Source: CAMENZ01 sp041854955 (GTDB taxonomy: Bacteria; Bacillota; Clostridia; Peptostreptococcales; Anaerovoracaceae). Taken from it: 18,218 bases of DNA. The notes beneath the pieces are model-generated. The model ran no database searches. It saw only the letters and a program-made list of their open reading frames with translations, and had not been told where the DNA came from. The position numbers were made by a program, and so were the translations under genes. Location of the stretch: assembly GCA_041854955.1 (NCBI GenBank), contig JBHADF010000076.1, positions 1 through 18,218 of the forward strand, given 5' to 3'. Shown here in pieces: positions 6,597 through 16,100 of this stretch; position 1 is the stretch's first letter; each line of letters opens with the position of its first letter.

Positions 6597-7583
6597 ATGA
6601 AAAAGTTTAAAGCCATACTTTCAATAACAGTGATTGCGATACTTTGCTTTTCCCTGGTTGCCTGTGGCAACTCCAATGAGGAAAGCGCTGCAGACGGCTA
6701 CCATATGCCCGATATGAATTATGAGGAAACCGGTGCAGGATTTTCCGTTACGAATGATGTAAACAAGGGGAAATCCGGCGAGGCGGAGCAACCGGCCGCT
6801 CCCCAACAGCAGGAAAGCAAAAAAACCTTTAAGCTGATTTACAGAGCCGATATATATCTGCAAACCCTCGACTTCGACGAGAGCCTTGAAGCCATAGAAA
6901 AGATAGTTGAAGAGAAGAAGGGCTATTTCGAAAGCCGTCAGATAAACAATGGCACCTATTACACGGATTCTGACGGGAAAACAGGAAGCTTTACCATAAG
7001 AGTGCCTTTTGAAAAGTACAAGGATTTTCTGGACATGGTTTCCGGAGCCTGCCACGTGGTATCCCTATCCCAAAATATAGAGGATATCGGGGCTGCATAT
7101 TTTGACACGGAAAATAGAATAAAGACTTTGGAAATCAAGGAGGAAAGATTGCAGAAGCTCCTTTCCGCCGCCACAAAGATGTCCGATATCATCGAGCTGG
7201 AAAGCGCTCTCTCAGATAACGAATATGCTCTGGAAAGTCTCAAATCCCAGCTGAGAGACTATGACAGCTTGGTGGATTACTCCACCATAACCCTGTCTCT
7301 TGAAAGCGTAGAAACTCTTTCGGAAAATGTAAACGTTAAGCTTAACTTCGGTCAGAGACTGTGGCTTTCCGTGAAGAACGGTGCTAACGACTTCGTAAGA
7401 GGTTTTGAAAATATAGCAGTATGGTTCAGCTATAACCTGCTTCAGCTGGCAGTGCTGATAATTGTTGTCCTGCTGGTGTTAAAGCTTAAACTCATATCAA
7501 GGGGGGCAAAGCTGATTAAGACTAAAGTTTTTCACAAAAATATAAGCAATGACGATTCCAAGGTTGACCAAAAGGAAAACTAG
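6597..7583 (+). CDS. DUF4349-type lipoprotein with C-terminal membrane helix
   Basis: Exported lipoprotein of unknown biochemical role. I start it at the ATG at 6597, after AAGGAAGG (6579-6586), giving 328 residues. The upstream TTG at 6552 would add an implausible hydrophilic extension before the signal peptide. Residues 1-22 are a lipoprotein signal ending in lipobox LVAC, with C23 lipidated. Residues 24-75 are a low-complexity linker. Residues 78-242 are the DUF4349-like core: KLIYRADIYLQTLDFDESLEAI, then FTIRVPFEKYKDFLDMV, a coiled coil (about 176-230) and VDYSTITLSLE. Residues 284-303 form a transmembrane helix with a basic cytoplasmic tail. Lipid anchor plus C-terminal helix is the usual family layout. 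It is the only complete plus-strand gene and stands alone between two minus-strand operons. Confidence 0.85.
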   Translation: MKKFKAILSITVIAILCFSLVACGNSNEESAADGYHMPDMNYEETGAGFSVTNDVNKGKSGEAEQPAAPQQQESKKTFKLIYRADIYLQTLDFDESLEAIEKIVEEKKGYFESRQINNGTYYTDSDGKTGSFTIRVPFEKYKDFLDMVSGACHVVSLSQNIEDIGAAYFDTENRIKTLEIKEERLQKLLSAATKMSDIIELESALSDNEYALESLKSQLRDYDSLVDYSTITLSLESVETLSENVNVKLNFGQRLWLSVKNGANDFVRGFENIAVWFSYNLLQLAVLIIVVLLVLKLKLISRGAKLIKTKVFHKNISNDDSKVDQKEN

Positions 7584-7618
7584 GGAATTCCTCCGATAAA
7601 TAAAAAAATGGTAGTGCA

Positions 7619-7659
7619 CAAAAGCCCCTTGGGAGAGATTTTCTTCCAAAGGGCTTTTG
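7619..7659. terminator. Bidirectional rho-independent terminator
   Basis: CAAAAGCCCCTTGG (7619-7632) pairs with CCAAAGGGCTTTTG (7646-7659) with a single mismatch. The outer AAAA/TTTT tracts give a T run on either strand. It lies between the convergent lipoprotein gene and the ABC/Nim operon and probably serves both. Confidence 0.8.
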
Positions 7660-7685
7660 CATTTGTGTTGGCGTATATCGGCAAG

Positions 7686-8165
7686 TTATGCCCTCTTTGC
7701 TTCCTTCCGCTTTCCCGTGACTTCCTCCACAGTGAGTTTATACACGGTGGTTCTGGGTATGGCCGCCGGATTGAAGCCGGCCTTCTTTTCCGGATGATAG
7801 TGGTCCATGAGGAGCTGCAAAGCTTCCTGCTTTTCCTCCTCGGAAAGGATGATGATACGGCCCTTTCCTATGATACTTTCGTAGTCATAGGTGCAGTAGC
7901 CCTGCTCTTCAAAGTATTGGAGTTTATGGGCTCCGTCCATCTCAAATCCCGCCCTGTTGTCCTTATGTATCAAATCCAGCTTATGGCCTATCAGGGCGCT
8001 GTGAAAGAAAAGCTCAATCTTCTCATTATCAACCGCCATGCCGAAGTTAAGAGGAACGATATAGGGGTAGCCATTGTCGTTTAAGGCTATCCTGCAAACG
8101 GTGCATCGTTTCATCACCTCTATGATTTCCTGTCTGTCCTTTATTTCTCTGTCTTTCTTTATCAT
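7686..8165 (-). CDS. Nim/PNPOx-like FMN-binding split-barrel protein
   Basis: A 159-residue member of the pyridoxamine 5'-phosphate oxidase-like split-barrel group, closest in pattern to NimA-type flavoproteins. These include enzymes linked to 5-nitroimidazole detoxification, although many are of unknown function. Visible hallmarks are MIKKDREIKDRQEI, CRIALNDNGYPYIVPLNFGM (21-43), LFFHSALIGHKLDLI with H55, and the C-terminal VYKLTVEEVTGKRKE. Length is normal. The ATG is preceded by AAAAGGAG. It lies 25 nt past the permease stop, so it is the third gene of the ABC operon. That invites a detoxification or export theme, but the substrate cannot be read from sequence. Drug resistance should not be assumed. 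Confidence 0.85.
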   Translation of the reverse strand: MIKKDREIKDRQEIIEVMKRCTVCRIALNDNGYPYIVPLNFGMAVDNEKIELFFHSALIGHKLDLIHKDNRAGFEMDGAHKLQYFEEQGYCTYDYESIIGKGRIIILSEEEKQEALQLLMDHYHPEKKAGFNPAAIPRTTVYKLTVEEVTGKRKEAKRA

Positions 8166-8190
8166 GATGTTTCTCCTTTTTGTCTTGCCC

Positions 8191-8976
8191 TTAGTGGATG
8201 TCCTTTTTAGAGTATTTTATATAAGCGGCGATGATTCCTATGATGCCTGCAGCCACACCTATGGTAAGCATGGTGATATCGATTTTTCCGGTGTTAACGA
8301 TGTCCGCACCCTCAGTATAGCCGAAAGGGGTAATATATTTGAGAAATTCGGCCTTTTCCGTGATGTTGGCTGCTATGTTCAAAAAGTACATGCCAGCTGC
8401 AATTCCCAGCCCTATTCCGGTATTTCCCTTTCTCATAAAGGCTGATATACCGAAGCAAATTCCCGCCAGCTCAAGCTGTAATACAAAGTATGCCAAATGA
8501 ATCAAATTCAATTCTTTCCAGGGGATATTTTCACCGATGAAGGTCATGGTTACGACTGCAATTCCATAGATTATGAGATTCATCATCGTTATTTGCAGAA
8601 TAATGGCTTCCAGCTTCTCCGTTATGATTTTCCTTCGGCTCACAGGATGGGACAGAAGAAATTCTGCCGTTCGCTCCTTTTCCTCCTTGCTCAATATGCC
8701 TACCGCACAAAGAGAAGCATAAAAAGCACCTCCCAACCCCAATATATTTCCGCATTCTATGGTATAGAAGCCTATCAGGCTGGCAAAATTCAGTTTGTCC
8801 ATGCCAAATGCTGCGGTAAAGGAACCCATGGAGGCAAACATATCATTTACTCCTGCCATTTCCTCTTTCATTTCCGGGAACAGAAGGACACAGAGCGCCA
8901 AGAAGGCTCCTATGGCACCTGTCCATATAAGCATAGAGGTTCTTCCCCGTCTCAGTTCATGTCTTAAAACAGTCAT
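8191..8976 (-). CDS. ABC-2 type transporter permease
   Basis: Membrane subunit of an exporter, pairing with the ATPase encoded directly upstream. The product is 261 residues with six hydrophobic segments (about 15-34, 72-94, 124-146, 158-180, 185-204 and 235-252). Between helices 2 and 3 lies EEKERTAEFLLSHPVSRRKII, the coupling-helix signature of ABC-2 permeases. I prefer the ATG at 8974-8976, with AGGTG 7 nt upstream, over the GTG at 8979. The start overlaps the ATPase stop as TGATG, so translation is coupled. Substrate unknown; related pairs export drugs or peptides. Confidence 0.88.
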   Translation of the reverse strand: MTVLRHELRRGRTSMLIWTGAIGAFLALCVLLFPEMKEEMAGVNDMFASMGSFTAAFGMDKLNFASLIGFYTIECGNILGLGGAFYASLCAVGILSKEEKERTAEFLLSHPVSRRKIITEKLEAIILQITMMNLIIYGIAVVTMTFIGENIPWKELNLIHLAYFVLQLELAGICFGISAFMRKGNTGIGLGIAAGMYFLNIAANITEKAEFLKYITPFGYTEGADIVNTGKIDITMLTIGVAAGIIGIIAAYIKYSKKDIH

Positions 8977-9854
8977 CACTTTTCACCTGCCTTTCCATAG
9001 TAGTGGAGGAAAATCTCCTCCAAATCAGGCTCCCCGATGCTCAGGTCGGAAACATTCCCTTGGGAAAGTCTCTCAAGCAGGGAATTCATATCTCCGCTGT
9101 AGAGGAAGCTTAGAGTTTCGCCTATGGTCTTTTCGTCCTTTATGCCCTCCAGCCCCTGCAAATTCACAGTTCCTTGAAGCGCTATCCGCTTTGCATTGGT
9201 CTTGCTCAAGGCTTCCACCCTGTCGCAGGCTATAATTTCTCCCTCTCTGATGACAGCCGCCCTTGTGCAGTTTCGCTGAACTTCGGAGAGGATGTGGCTG
9301 GAAAGAAAAACGGTGACCCCCTCTTTGTTTCTTTCCTCTATTATATCAAAAAACTCTCTCTGCATGAGGGGATCCAAGCCACCTGTAGGCTCATCCAATA
9401 TGAGAAGCTGCGGATTGCTTTGGAGGGCAGTCACGATGGCTACCTTCTTTCTGTTTCCGAAGGACAGCTCATCCACCTGTATGGCAGGGTCCAGCTGCAG
9501 CCTTTCACAAAGTCTTTTAGCCTCTGCTTTGCAGTCCTTTTTCCTCATATCCGCGGACAGCTTCAATATGTCTCTGACCCGCATGCCGGAATAGAAAACG
9601 GCTTCCGAAGGCAGATAACCCACCTGGGCCAGGATTTTTTCTTTTTCCTTACAAATATCCATTCCCAGCACCGTTGCACTGCCGGAGGTGGGTGAAATCA
9701 GTCCTAAGAGAGTTCTGATGGTGGTGGATTTTCCCGCGCCGTTAGGCCCGATAAATCCGAAGCACTCTCCTTTTTCTACGGAAAGATTCACGTCTATGAC
9801 ACCTCTGGATTTTCCGTAATACTTTGTAAGGTCGGTAATTTTAATAGCTTCCAT
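8976..9854 (-). CDS. ABC transporter ATP-binding protein
   Basis: A 292-residue nucleotide-binding subunit that drives the permease encoded downstream. Walker A is GPNGAGKS (36-43), the Q-loop is Q77, the signature is LSFGN (130-134), Walker B is LLILDE (150-155) with the D-loop GGLDP following, and the H-loop is H187 (SSH). The C-terminal 70 residues form the accessory domain typical of drug/peptide-type ABC-2 exporters. The ATG is preceded by AAGGAG. First gene of the operon ATPase-permease-Nim, transcribed from the promoter at 9971-9979. The signature LSFGN differs from the usual LSGGQ but is common in this subfamily. Confidence 0.92.
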   Translation of the reverse strand: MEAIKITDLTKYYGKSRGVIDVNLSVEKGECFGFIGPNGAGKSTTIRTLLGLISPTSGSATVLGMDICKEKEKILAQVGYLPSEAVFYSGMRVRDILKLSADMRKKDCKAEAKRLCERLQLDPAIQVDELSFGNRKKVAIVTALQSNPQLLILDEPTGGLDPLMQREFFDIIEERNKEGVTVFLSSHILSEVQRNCTRAAVIREGEIIACDRVEALSKTNAKRIALQGTVNLQGLEGIKDEKTIGETLSFLYSGDMNSLLERLSQGNVSDLSIGEPDLEEIFLHYYGKAGEK

Positions 9855-9889
9855 AGTTCTCCTTACCTCTTCCTTTCTATCTGTACAGC

Positions 9890-9928
9890 CTACTCTAAGC
9901 CGAAATAGTCCATGTATTCCTTGAACAT
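9890..9928 (-). CDS. Possible 12-residue leader peptide
   Basis: ATG at 9926-9928 opens MFKEYMDYFGLE and ends at TAG 9890-9892, inside the ABC operon leader. GGGAGAG lies about 12 nt upstream, at the edge of useful spacing. No codon run suggests attenuation. It could be a chance ORF; I list it because it is the only start with a Shine-Dalgarno-like sequence in the leader of about 110 nt. Confidence 0.2.
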   Translation of the reverse strand: MFKEYMDYFGLE

Positions 9929-9970
9929 TATCAGCTACTCTCTCCCTTTTGCGTTAAAAAGAATTACCTT

Positions 9971-10012
9971 ATTATATCACATTCGGCAAACTATCTAGCT
10001 TTTTGTTTGCAA
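9971..10012 (-). promoter_or_regulatory. ABC operon promoter with upstream inverted repeat
   Basis: On the minus strand, TGATATAAT (complement of 9971-9979) is an extended -10 element. Just upstream, GCAAAC and GTTTGC form an inverted repeat (about 9986-10011) where the -35 would be, which could be an operator. No matching regulator gene is in the window. Nothing else is apparent between here and the terminator at 10063. Confidence 0.45.
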
Positions 10013-10062
10013 AATTTTATTTTGCCTATTGTTGATATTTGCTGTCAGAATTTCAGATTCCC

Positions 10063-10102
10063 ATAAAAAAACCGTTCCCCGAGGCATCCCCGAGGAACAG
10101 TT
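10063..10102 (-). terminator. Strong rho-independent terminator of the adhesin gene
   Basis: On the minus strand, AACTGTTCCTCGGGG pairs along 15 positions (three G-U) with CCTCGGGGAACGGTT across a 3-nt loop, followed by a run of seven T. It begins about 40 nt past the adhesin stop codon and separates that gene from the ABC operon. Confidence 0.88.
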
Positions 10103-10142
10103 CTCTTTTAAATATGTCTTTTCTCGTTAAGGAGAATTGCCA

Positions 10143-13100
10143 TTACCCGGTTGTTTTCTTTCCGATAGGGAATAAAATCAGCATTATAGCCAGCATGAGA
10201 GATGTAATCATAATAAGCATCCAAAGGATTAGATATGCATCGTATCCCGTCTTAGGAGCAATTTCACCAATCTTTTTAGTCTTATACACATTGGTGAAGG
10301 TCATAGTCTTAACCGTTTCCTTGCCCTTCTTAATAGTGCACGTTGCCTTTAGGTCTCCATTTTCTTCCTTAACCACATAGGCGGCCATATATACGGTTTT
10401 ATCATACTTGTAGCCCTCGATGCCTGTATTTTGCTCCATTATGCGATAATAATAGGTTCCCGGTTGAGTGAATTCAATAGTTCCGAAAGCAATCTCGCCT
10501 TCACCCTTAATGGTTACTTCCCTTCCTGCTTCAGGCATAGGATTGTTTTTATCCAAAGGTTCCAGTTTGAAAACAAATTTTGAATCGGCTTTCGGTTTAT
10601 CGCCTTCAATGTTCTTCGCAACAACCAGCTTCTTTCCCTTGACCAAAAGAGGTACATATTTGTTTATGAATACCACATCGGTGGCCGCTGCTCCGTCCTT
10701 TGTAATCTTTCTTTCAACCTGAAGCTGTACTCCGTTTGCCGTAACTACATATTCAATCTTATAAAGAGACTTATCGAAGGAATACTTTTCGATTCCCGTA
10801 TCTATCTCCTTTATCCTGTAAATGTAGGTTCCCGGCTTTGTAAAGGTTATGTTGCCGAATTCCTTGCTTCCCGTTCCCTTGATGGTAACTTCCATGGCCT
10901 GAGCACTTCCTGCTCCCGCCGGCATGGGCATTTGTAAAAGGCCTGCAGTATTGCTCTCTGCCTCCAGCACAAACCTGAAAGTCTCCCGGGAATTTTCTAT
11001 GCCCACAATCTCCTTTTTAACGGGAGGGTCTGAGGTTACAGGTATAAAAGATGTCCCTCCGCCGGAAGGTGGCGTCGGTACAGGTGGTATCGTAGACCAA
11101 GTACCCTCCAAGACCACATCCTCCGTAGGCATGGTGAATTTTCCCGCCGTAATGGTTAACCCTGCCGGGGTCTTAATCCTCCATCCGCTAAAGGTATATC
11201 CAGGCAAAACAGGATTAGATTCTACAGTGACCTCATCGTTATAGCTGTGAGTAGTTATTGCCGGAAGTGCCGGCTGTCCGGTCACATCTGCTGTATAAGT
11301 GTAAGTTACCGTATGTTGGTTTTTCTTCCATATAGCCTTAAGTGTTACCGCACCTCCATCTACAGATGTTAGGTTCTTAACTTCCTCTTCATCGGTATAG
11401 GTGTGGATATCTCCGTTATCATCCACAAAGCTCCAGCCCGCAAAAGCATACCCTGTGAGAGTATACCCGTTACTCGAAAGCTTGTCTGCCTTTCCATATA
11501 CCATAGCCTTGTCCGGTGTAGTGCCCTCAGGCTGACTGATTAGAGGATTTCCATCTGAGTCAAGGGTATTCTTATCGAATTTTATAGTATAAACATGGTG
11601 CTTCCACTGGGCATAGAGGGTCACATCTTCTCCCGGGTTGTTTATGTTCTTAACCGAAGCCTGATCGGCATAGGCAGTGCCTGTTCCGTCAGCCTTCAGA
11701 TTCCACCCTGTGAAATCGTATCCCTCCAAAGCATAAGTGTTGCTTGTAAGCTGCACCGTCACATCCTGAATTATAGGTTGGTTCGGCATATTTCCCGTAG
11801 GAGTGCCCGAAAGAGGCTCTCCGTTATTTGACTGTGTATTTTTGTCAAATATGATGTTTGCTCCCAAAGGCTTCCACTGGGCATAGAGAATTAAATCCTC
11901 TGTTCTCTGTCCCGTTTTTAAGTTGCTTCCTGCCGTGTAGGATGTTCCTGTTCCGTCAGCCTTATCATTCCATCCGTTAAATACATAGCCCGCCTTGGTC
12001 AGTCCTGTGCCCGGCTTTACTGTCACTTGATCTGTATTGGCATCTGCTCCCAGAGCATCTACGGAAGGATAGTATCTGTTTGTATCTTCTACAGTTCCCG
12101 TGCCCGTGTTGCTGTCATACTTAACATTAGAATATACAACGATGTCAAAGTCTTGGCTTACCTTATCGCCATAGCCGTCTATAATAGCTGCTGTCCCCTT
12201 TACAGTTCCCGTCTTTAAGCCGTCTAAGTCGGCACTTTCATCACCAAGGTCATGTATGGTGGCTATATCAAGAGGCTCTCCAAGCTTTATTGTAAGAGAG
12301 GCCTTTGAATTGGGAACTCTGTTCTCCACTGTTGCTACAACTTTGCCGGTATGATTGTCCGTCACATGCACGAAGGTTTTATCGGGCGTTATTTTGATTA
12401 CAGGTAAAGTATGAAGTCCTGCATTGACATCCTTTGCCCTATAGTCTCTTCTTGCCACATTGGCAGCAAAGATAACCTCCGCCATATTAGTTTCTCTGTT
12501 AAAGGCTGAGTCTATAGCAGGTTTTCCGTTCACCTTTTGCTTAACAAATTTCTGTCCTGCCGGCAACACTCCTTTAACCTGCCACTTGCCGTCGTGTGGC
12601 ATAACCAAAGTGTATTTTCCGTCCGCATCGGTTTTGAACTTGGTATTGGCGGCATATTCCTTGGCATTGGTCTGCTTAACCTCGTTGCCGCTCATATCAA
12701 AGAGCTTCATTTCAACTCCCGATGACTTGGTATCCGTTCCATCATTGTAGGTGGAGTTGTAGTCCTCTTCATGCCAAGCAAAGCCTGTTATCTCCATATC
12801 CTGCAAATTGTATTCGAGAGGTTTTCCCGATTGGCCTCTGTCACCGAAATAAGGAGTGGTTGTACCCTCTATGGTAAAGTTGGCATAGAACACATTTTGA
12901 GCAGTCTGCAAGCCTATCTCCGATTTATGCTCATGTAGTTTATATTGCATATCTAAGGAAATCTTTTCCTTGGCGCTTATCTTGTCGATGGTCAGCTTAA
13001 TCATGGTGATTTCGGCCAGGTCTACAGGAAGGTTTTCCACAGCAGCTCCCGAATTGGTTTTAAACAATTTCCACGAGGAGGCCTGTGCACCTGTAAAGCC

Positions 13101-16100
13101 GTTAGCTGCAGCATTGGCATCTGTAGTGTAATACAAGTTGTACTTCAAAGGTTTGCTATCAAGGCCTGCCGTATCTATTCCCATAAAGTCAACGGAAAAA
13201 TCATTCTTTTCGGTGCTTCTCAGTTGACCGTTATAGAAGTATTTCTGCGGTACGCCTTTTTTCATAATAGGTACATAGACTTCCCAATCCTTAGTCTGGA
13301 TTGCGTCGCTGCCCGTCATGAATATTCTTTCAGAGAACAGATTTTCCACAGCGGTAATGTCGCGGCTGGACACGCTTACGGTGCTCTCATCATAGGGGCT
13401 GGTAGCTATAGCATAGGGAGCCACTCCCTGAATGGCCTGCTCATTGATTTTTACCGACATGGTAGACAGCTTTGTAAAATCGTAATAGAGCATTTCCGCT
13501 TTGCCATCGCCGTTGATATCCTTGGCAGATGCATCATTTCCAAAGACATCTCCTTTCGGAGCTCCATCTAAAAGCTGGTTATTATCATTTGTGGTTTCAA
13601 CGATTATTTTAGCCTCGTTTCCGCCGCTTCCGTCTCTGTTGGCGTCAAAATCCGTATCCATCCAGGCACCTGTCAAGGGCCATGCAACTACGGGCTTTGC
13701 ATTATACTTAGCCTGAAGCTTAAACATAATCCTGCTGTGATTATAGGAGGTACTGTATCCGGGCTTTGTGCTGTTTGCGGAAAGAAGCTTTTCAAAGGGC
13801 GTATCTCTATAGGAAATTTTCAGTATGCCGTATTCATCGCTTCCTGATTTCCCTGCACCTATGCCGGAGGGTATAAACTGTACCGAGATATTTTCATCCT
13901 GCCCGTAATTACCCAGGCCTGCACTTCCGTTAATGTAGCTGAACTCCGAATTTATCTTATAGTAATAGGTAGGACGAAGCCTTACATCGTTATTGACGAG
14001 AAGTCCCTTTGTATCTCCTGTAGCCTCCCAATAAACAGGTGCGGTTATGTTGAGGTTTTCGCCCTGATTTATGGTACCGGGGCCTACCGACGGCCCGTGG
14101 GCCTGGAACTTGTGAATTTTAATCTGCTGCTTGGCCAACCTGTTACTGGCGCCTTCCGCCTTATATTCCGCCTTTCCTTCAGTCTTGCTTTCTTCAAAGA
14201 GGTTTTTAAAGCTGAGGGCTGCAGCTACATTGAGTTTATCGTAGCTGTCATCGTTTTCTTTGTCGCTTACAGCTCCTACCTGAATATTTGTACCCGGATA
14301 AACCGATGGGATTTTAGCATTGTACATGCCAAGGCCTATGCTCGGCATCCAAGCGTTTTCCGAACCCATATTCCAGAACTTTGTAGAATTTGCTCCCCAG
14401 TTTATGTCATTGGGGAAGCTTACCTTAAGAGATGTGAGATATATGCCATTATCAACATCTACACCCGGAATCAGGAAATATGACCTGCCCTTACCATCAG
14501 AAGGATGCTGCCAATCCTGAACCCCTACAAACTGTTTTTTGATTGTCTCTCCGGTGGAAAGAGTGTATTCGAGAACGAAATCGTTTACCTGGGACCAACC
14601 GATTTTATCGAAAGAAACCGCATTGGTAAGTGATAACAACTTTTTATCTGTACCCTGGAAATCGAGCACAGCATCTTTATACTGCATGGCAGGAGTTTCC
14701 GTAAAGGTTCCGGTCCTTGGAGTTATATCTATTCGAGTCAACTCCAAAAGTCCGGGCAGGTTGGTACTGGGCACTCCATCCTGAGCAAACATATTTGCAG
14801 TCCTTCTTTCCAAAGGAACGCCGGCGGCATCCCCTAATACTCTACCCCTTCCGTCGTTAACGGAGCCGAAAGGATTTACGTAGTAATCCTGGTCCACTAC
14901 AGAAATCTTTTGAGGACGAGTTCCTTCTACAAACTTAGCACCAATATAGGTCTGTGCCTTTTTAGTTCCGTGGTAAGCAGTGTCTCCATTATCATCATGG
15001 GCCGGAAGCCCATCTATGACTTCATCCTTATAATCGCTGTACTCGCAATAAAGAGCCGCTTTAAGTTTAAAGGTCTTTGGCAGGTCTGCCGCTCCGCCGG
15101 TGCCTATAAGGCCGTTGTAATTCATGTGGCCCGGCATCAGCTTATGGATATAAAGTCCCGATCTCACATCCACACTTTGGTTGGTTACAGTCCAGTCGTT
15201 GATTTCATCTACAGCTACTACCAAAGTTTTTGCGTATGGTATATTCAAAGCTTTGCAAAGCTCATCCAGCTTGTATAGTTTGCCGCTAAAGCCTGCATTA
15301 TAGTCGTTATGGTTTGTATTGTTGGAGACGGTCTCCTTTCCCGCCTCATAGCGGTAGGAAGCATCTATCAAATATTTCTCCGAGTCTATTCCCTCATTCT
15401 TCAGGTTATGTCTAACTCCGTCAGGCCCTATAACCTCCAAAAGTCTCTGGTTTTTTCGGTCTAAACGGTCTGCCATAGTAATGGCGTCTCCAGTCAGCTC
15501 TACCACAACGGGGTCATATCCGGCTTCACCGAAAGCAATGGTGTTTCCATTGGAATCCACATTGTATTTCATGGTGTCGCTGAATTTTCTTATAGCAAAA
15601 GTTCTGTACATTCCGGTGATATCGTGGTCGTTAACCTCCATTTCACCGCTACCGGAAGGGTCTGCTACCAAATGAATATTATCCTTTTGGTGCAAGGTAG
15701 TAACAGTATATTCCTTCTTGAAGGGTCCCCCTTCCTGTTCATGTATCTGCTTCGAGGTCAGCTCCCTCTTTATTTTCGCCTGGTACTTATCGGGAATGTC
15801 GGCGCCGTTGGAAAGTCTGTGGTGATAAGCACGCAAACGGTACCGGAACCACTCTTCATTGACTCCCACAGTATTGTATTCATATTCTTTTTTGAGAACC
15901 TCAATCTTCGATACATACAATTTATTGCCTGCATCGTTGGCCTCCGCCAGCTTCCACTCTGTCATGGCAGCAGCATTTACAGGAGCTTCCGTCACTCCTC
16001 CAATTGTTTGAGCCTCATATCCCTTGGCAAAGCTCTCCTCATCTACCAAGGTTTCTATTCTCTTCACATTTCCCGTAGATGCATCGGTTATGAAGATTCT

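Noticed and set aside
7608..8084. 158-codon plus-strand ORF antisense to the Nim-like gene
   Set aside because: It starts in the terminator, has no ribosome binding site and is the shadow of a gene with clear family motifs on the other strand.
9174..9695. 173-codon plus-strand ORF antisense to the ABC ATPase
   Set aside because: It mirrors the Walker A and Walker B coding regions on the opposite strand and shows no motif of its own.
11097..12125. CRISPR-like or satellite repeat
   Set aside because: The repeats are in-frame protein modules of 73-93 residues with diverged sequence, not short identical repeats with spacers.
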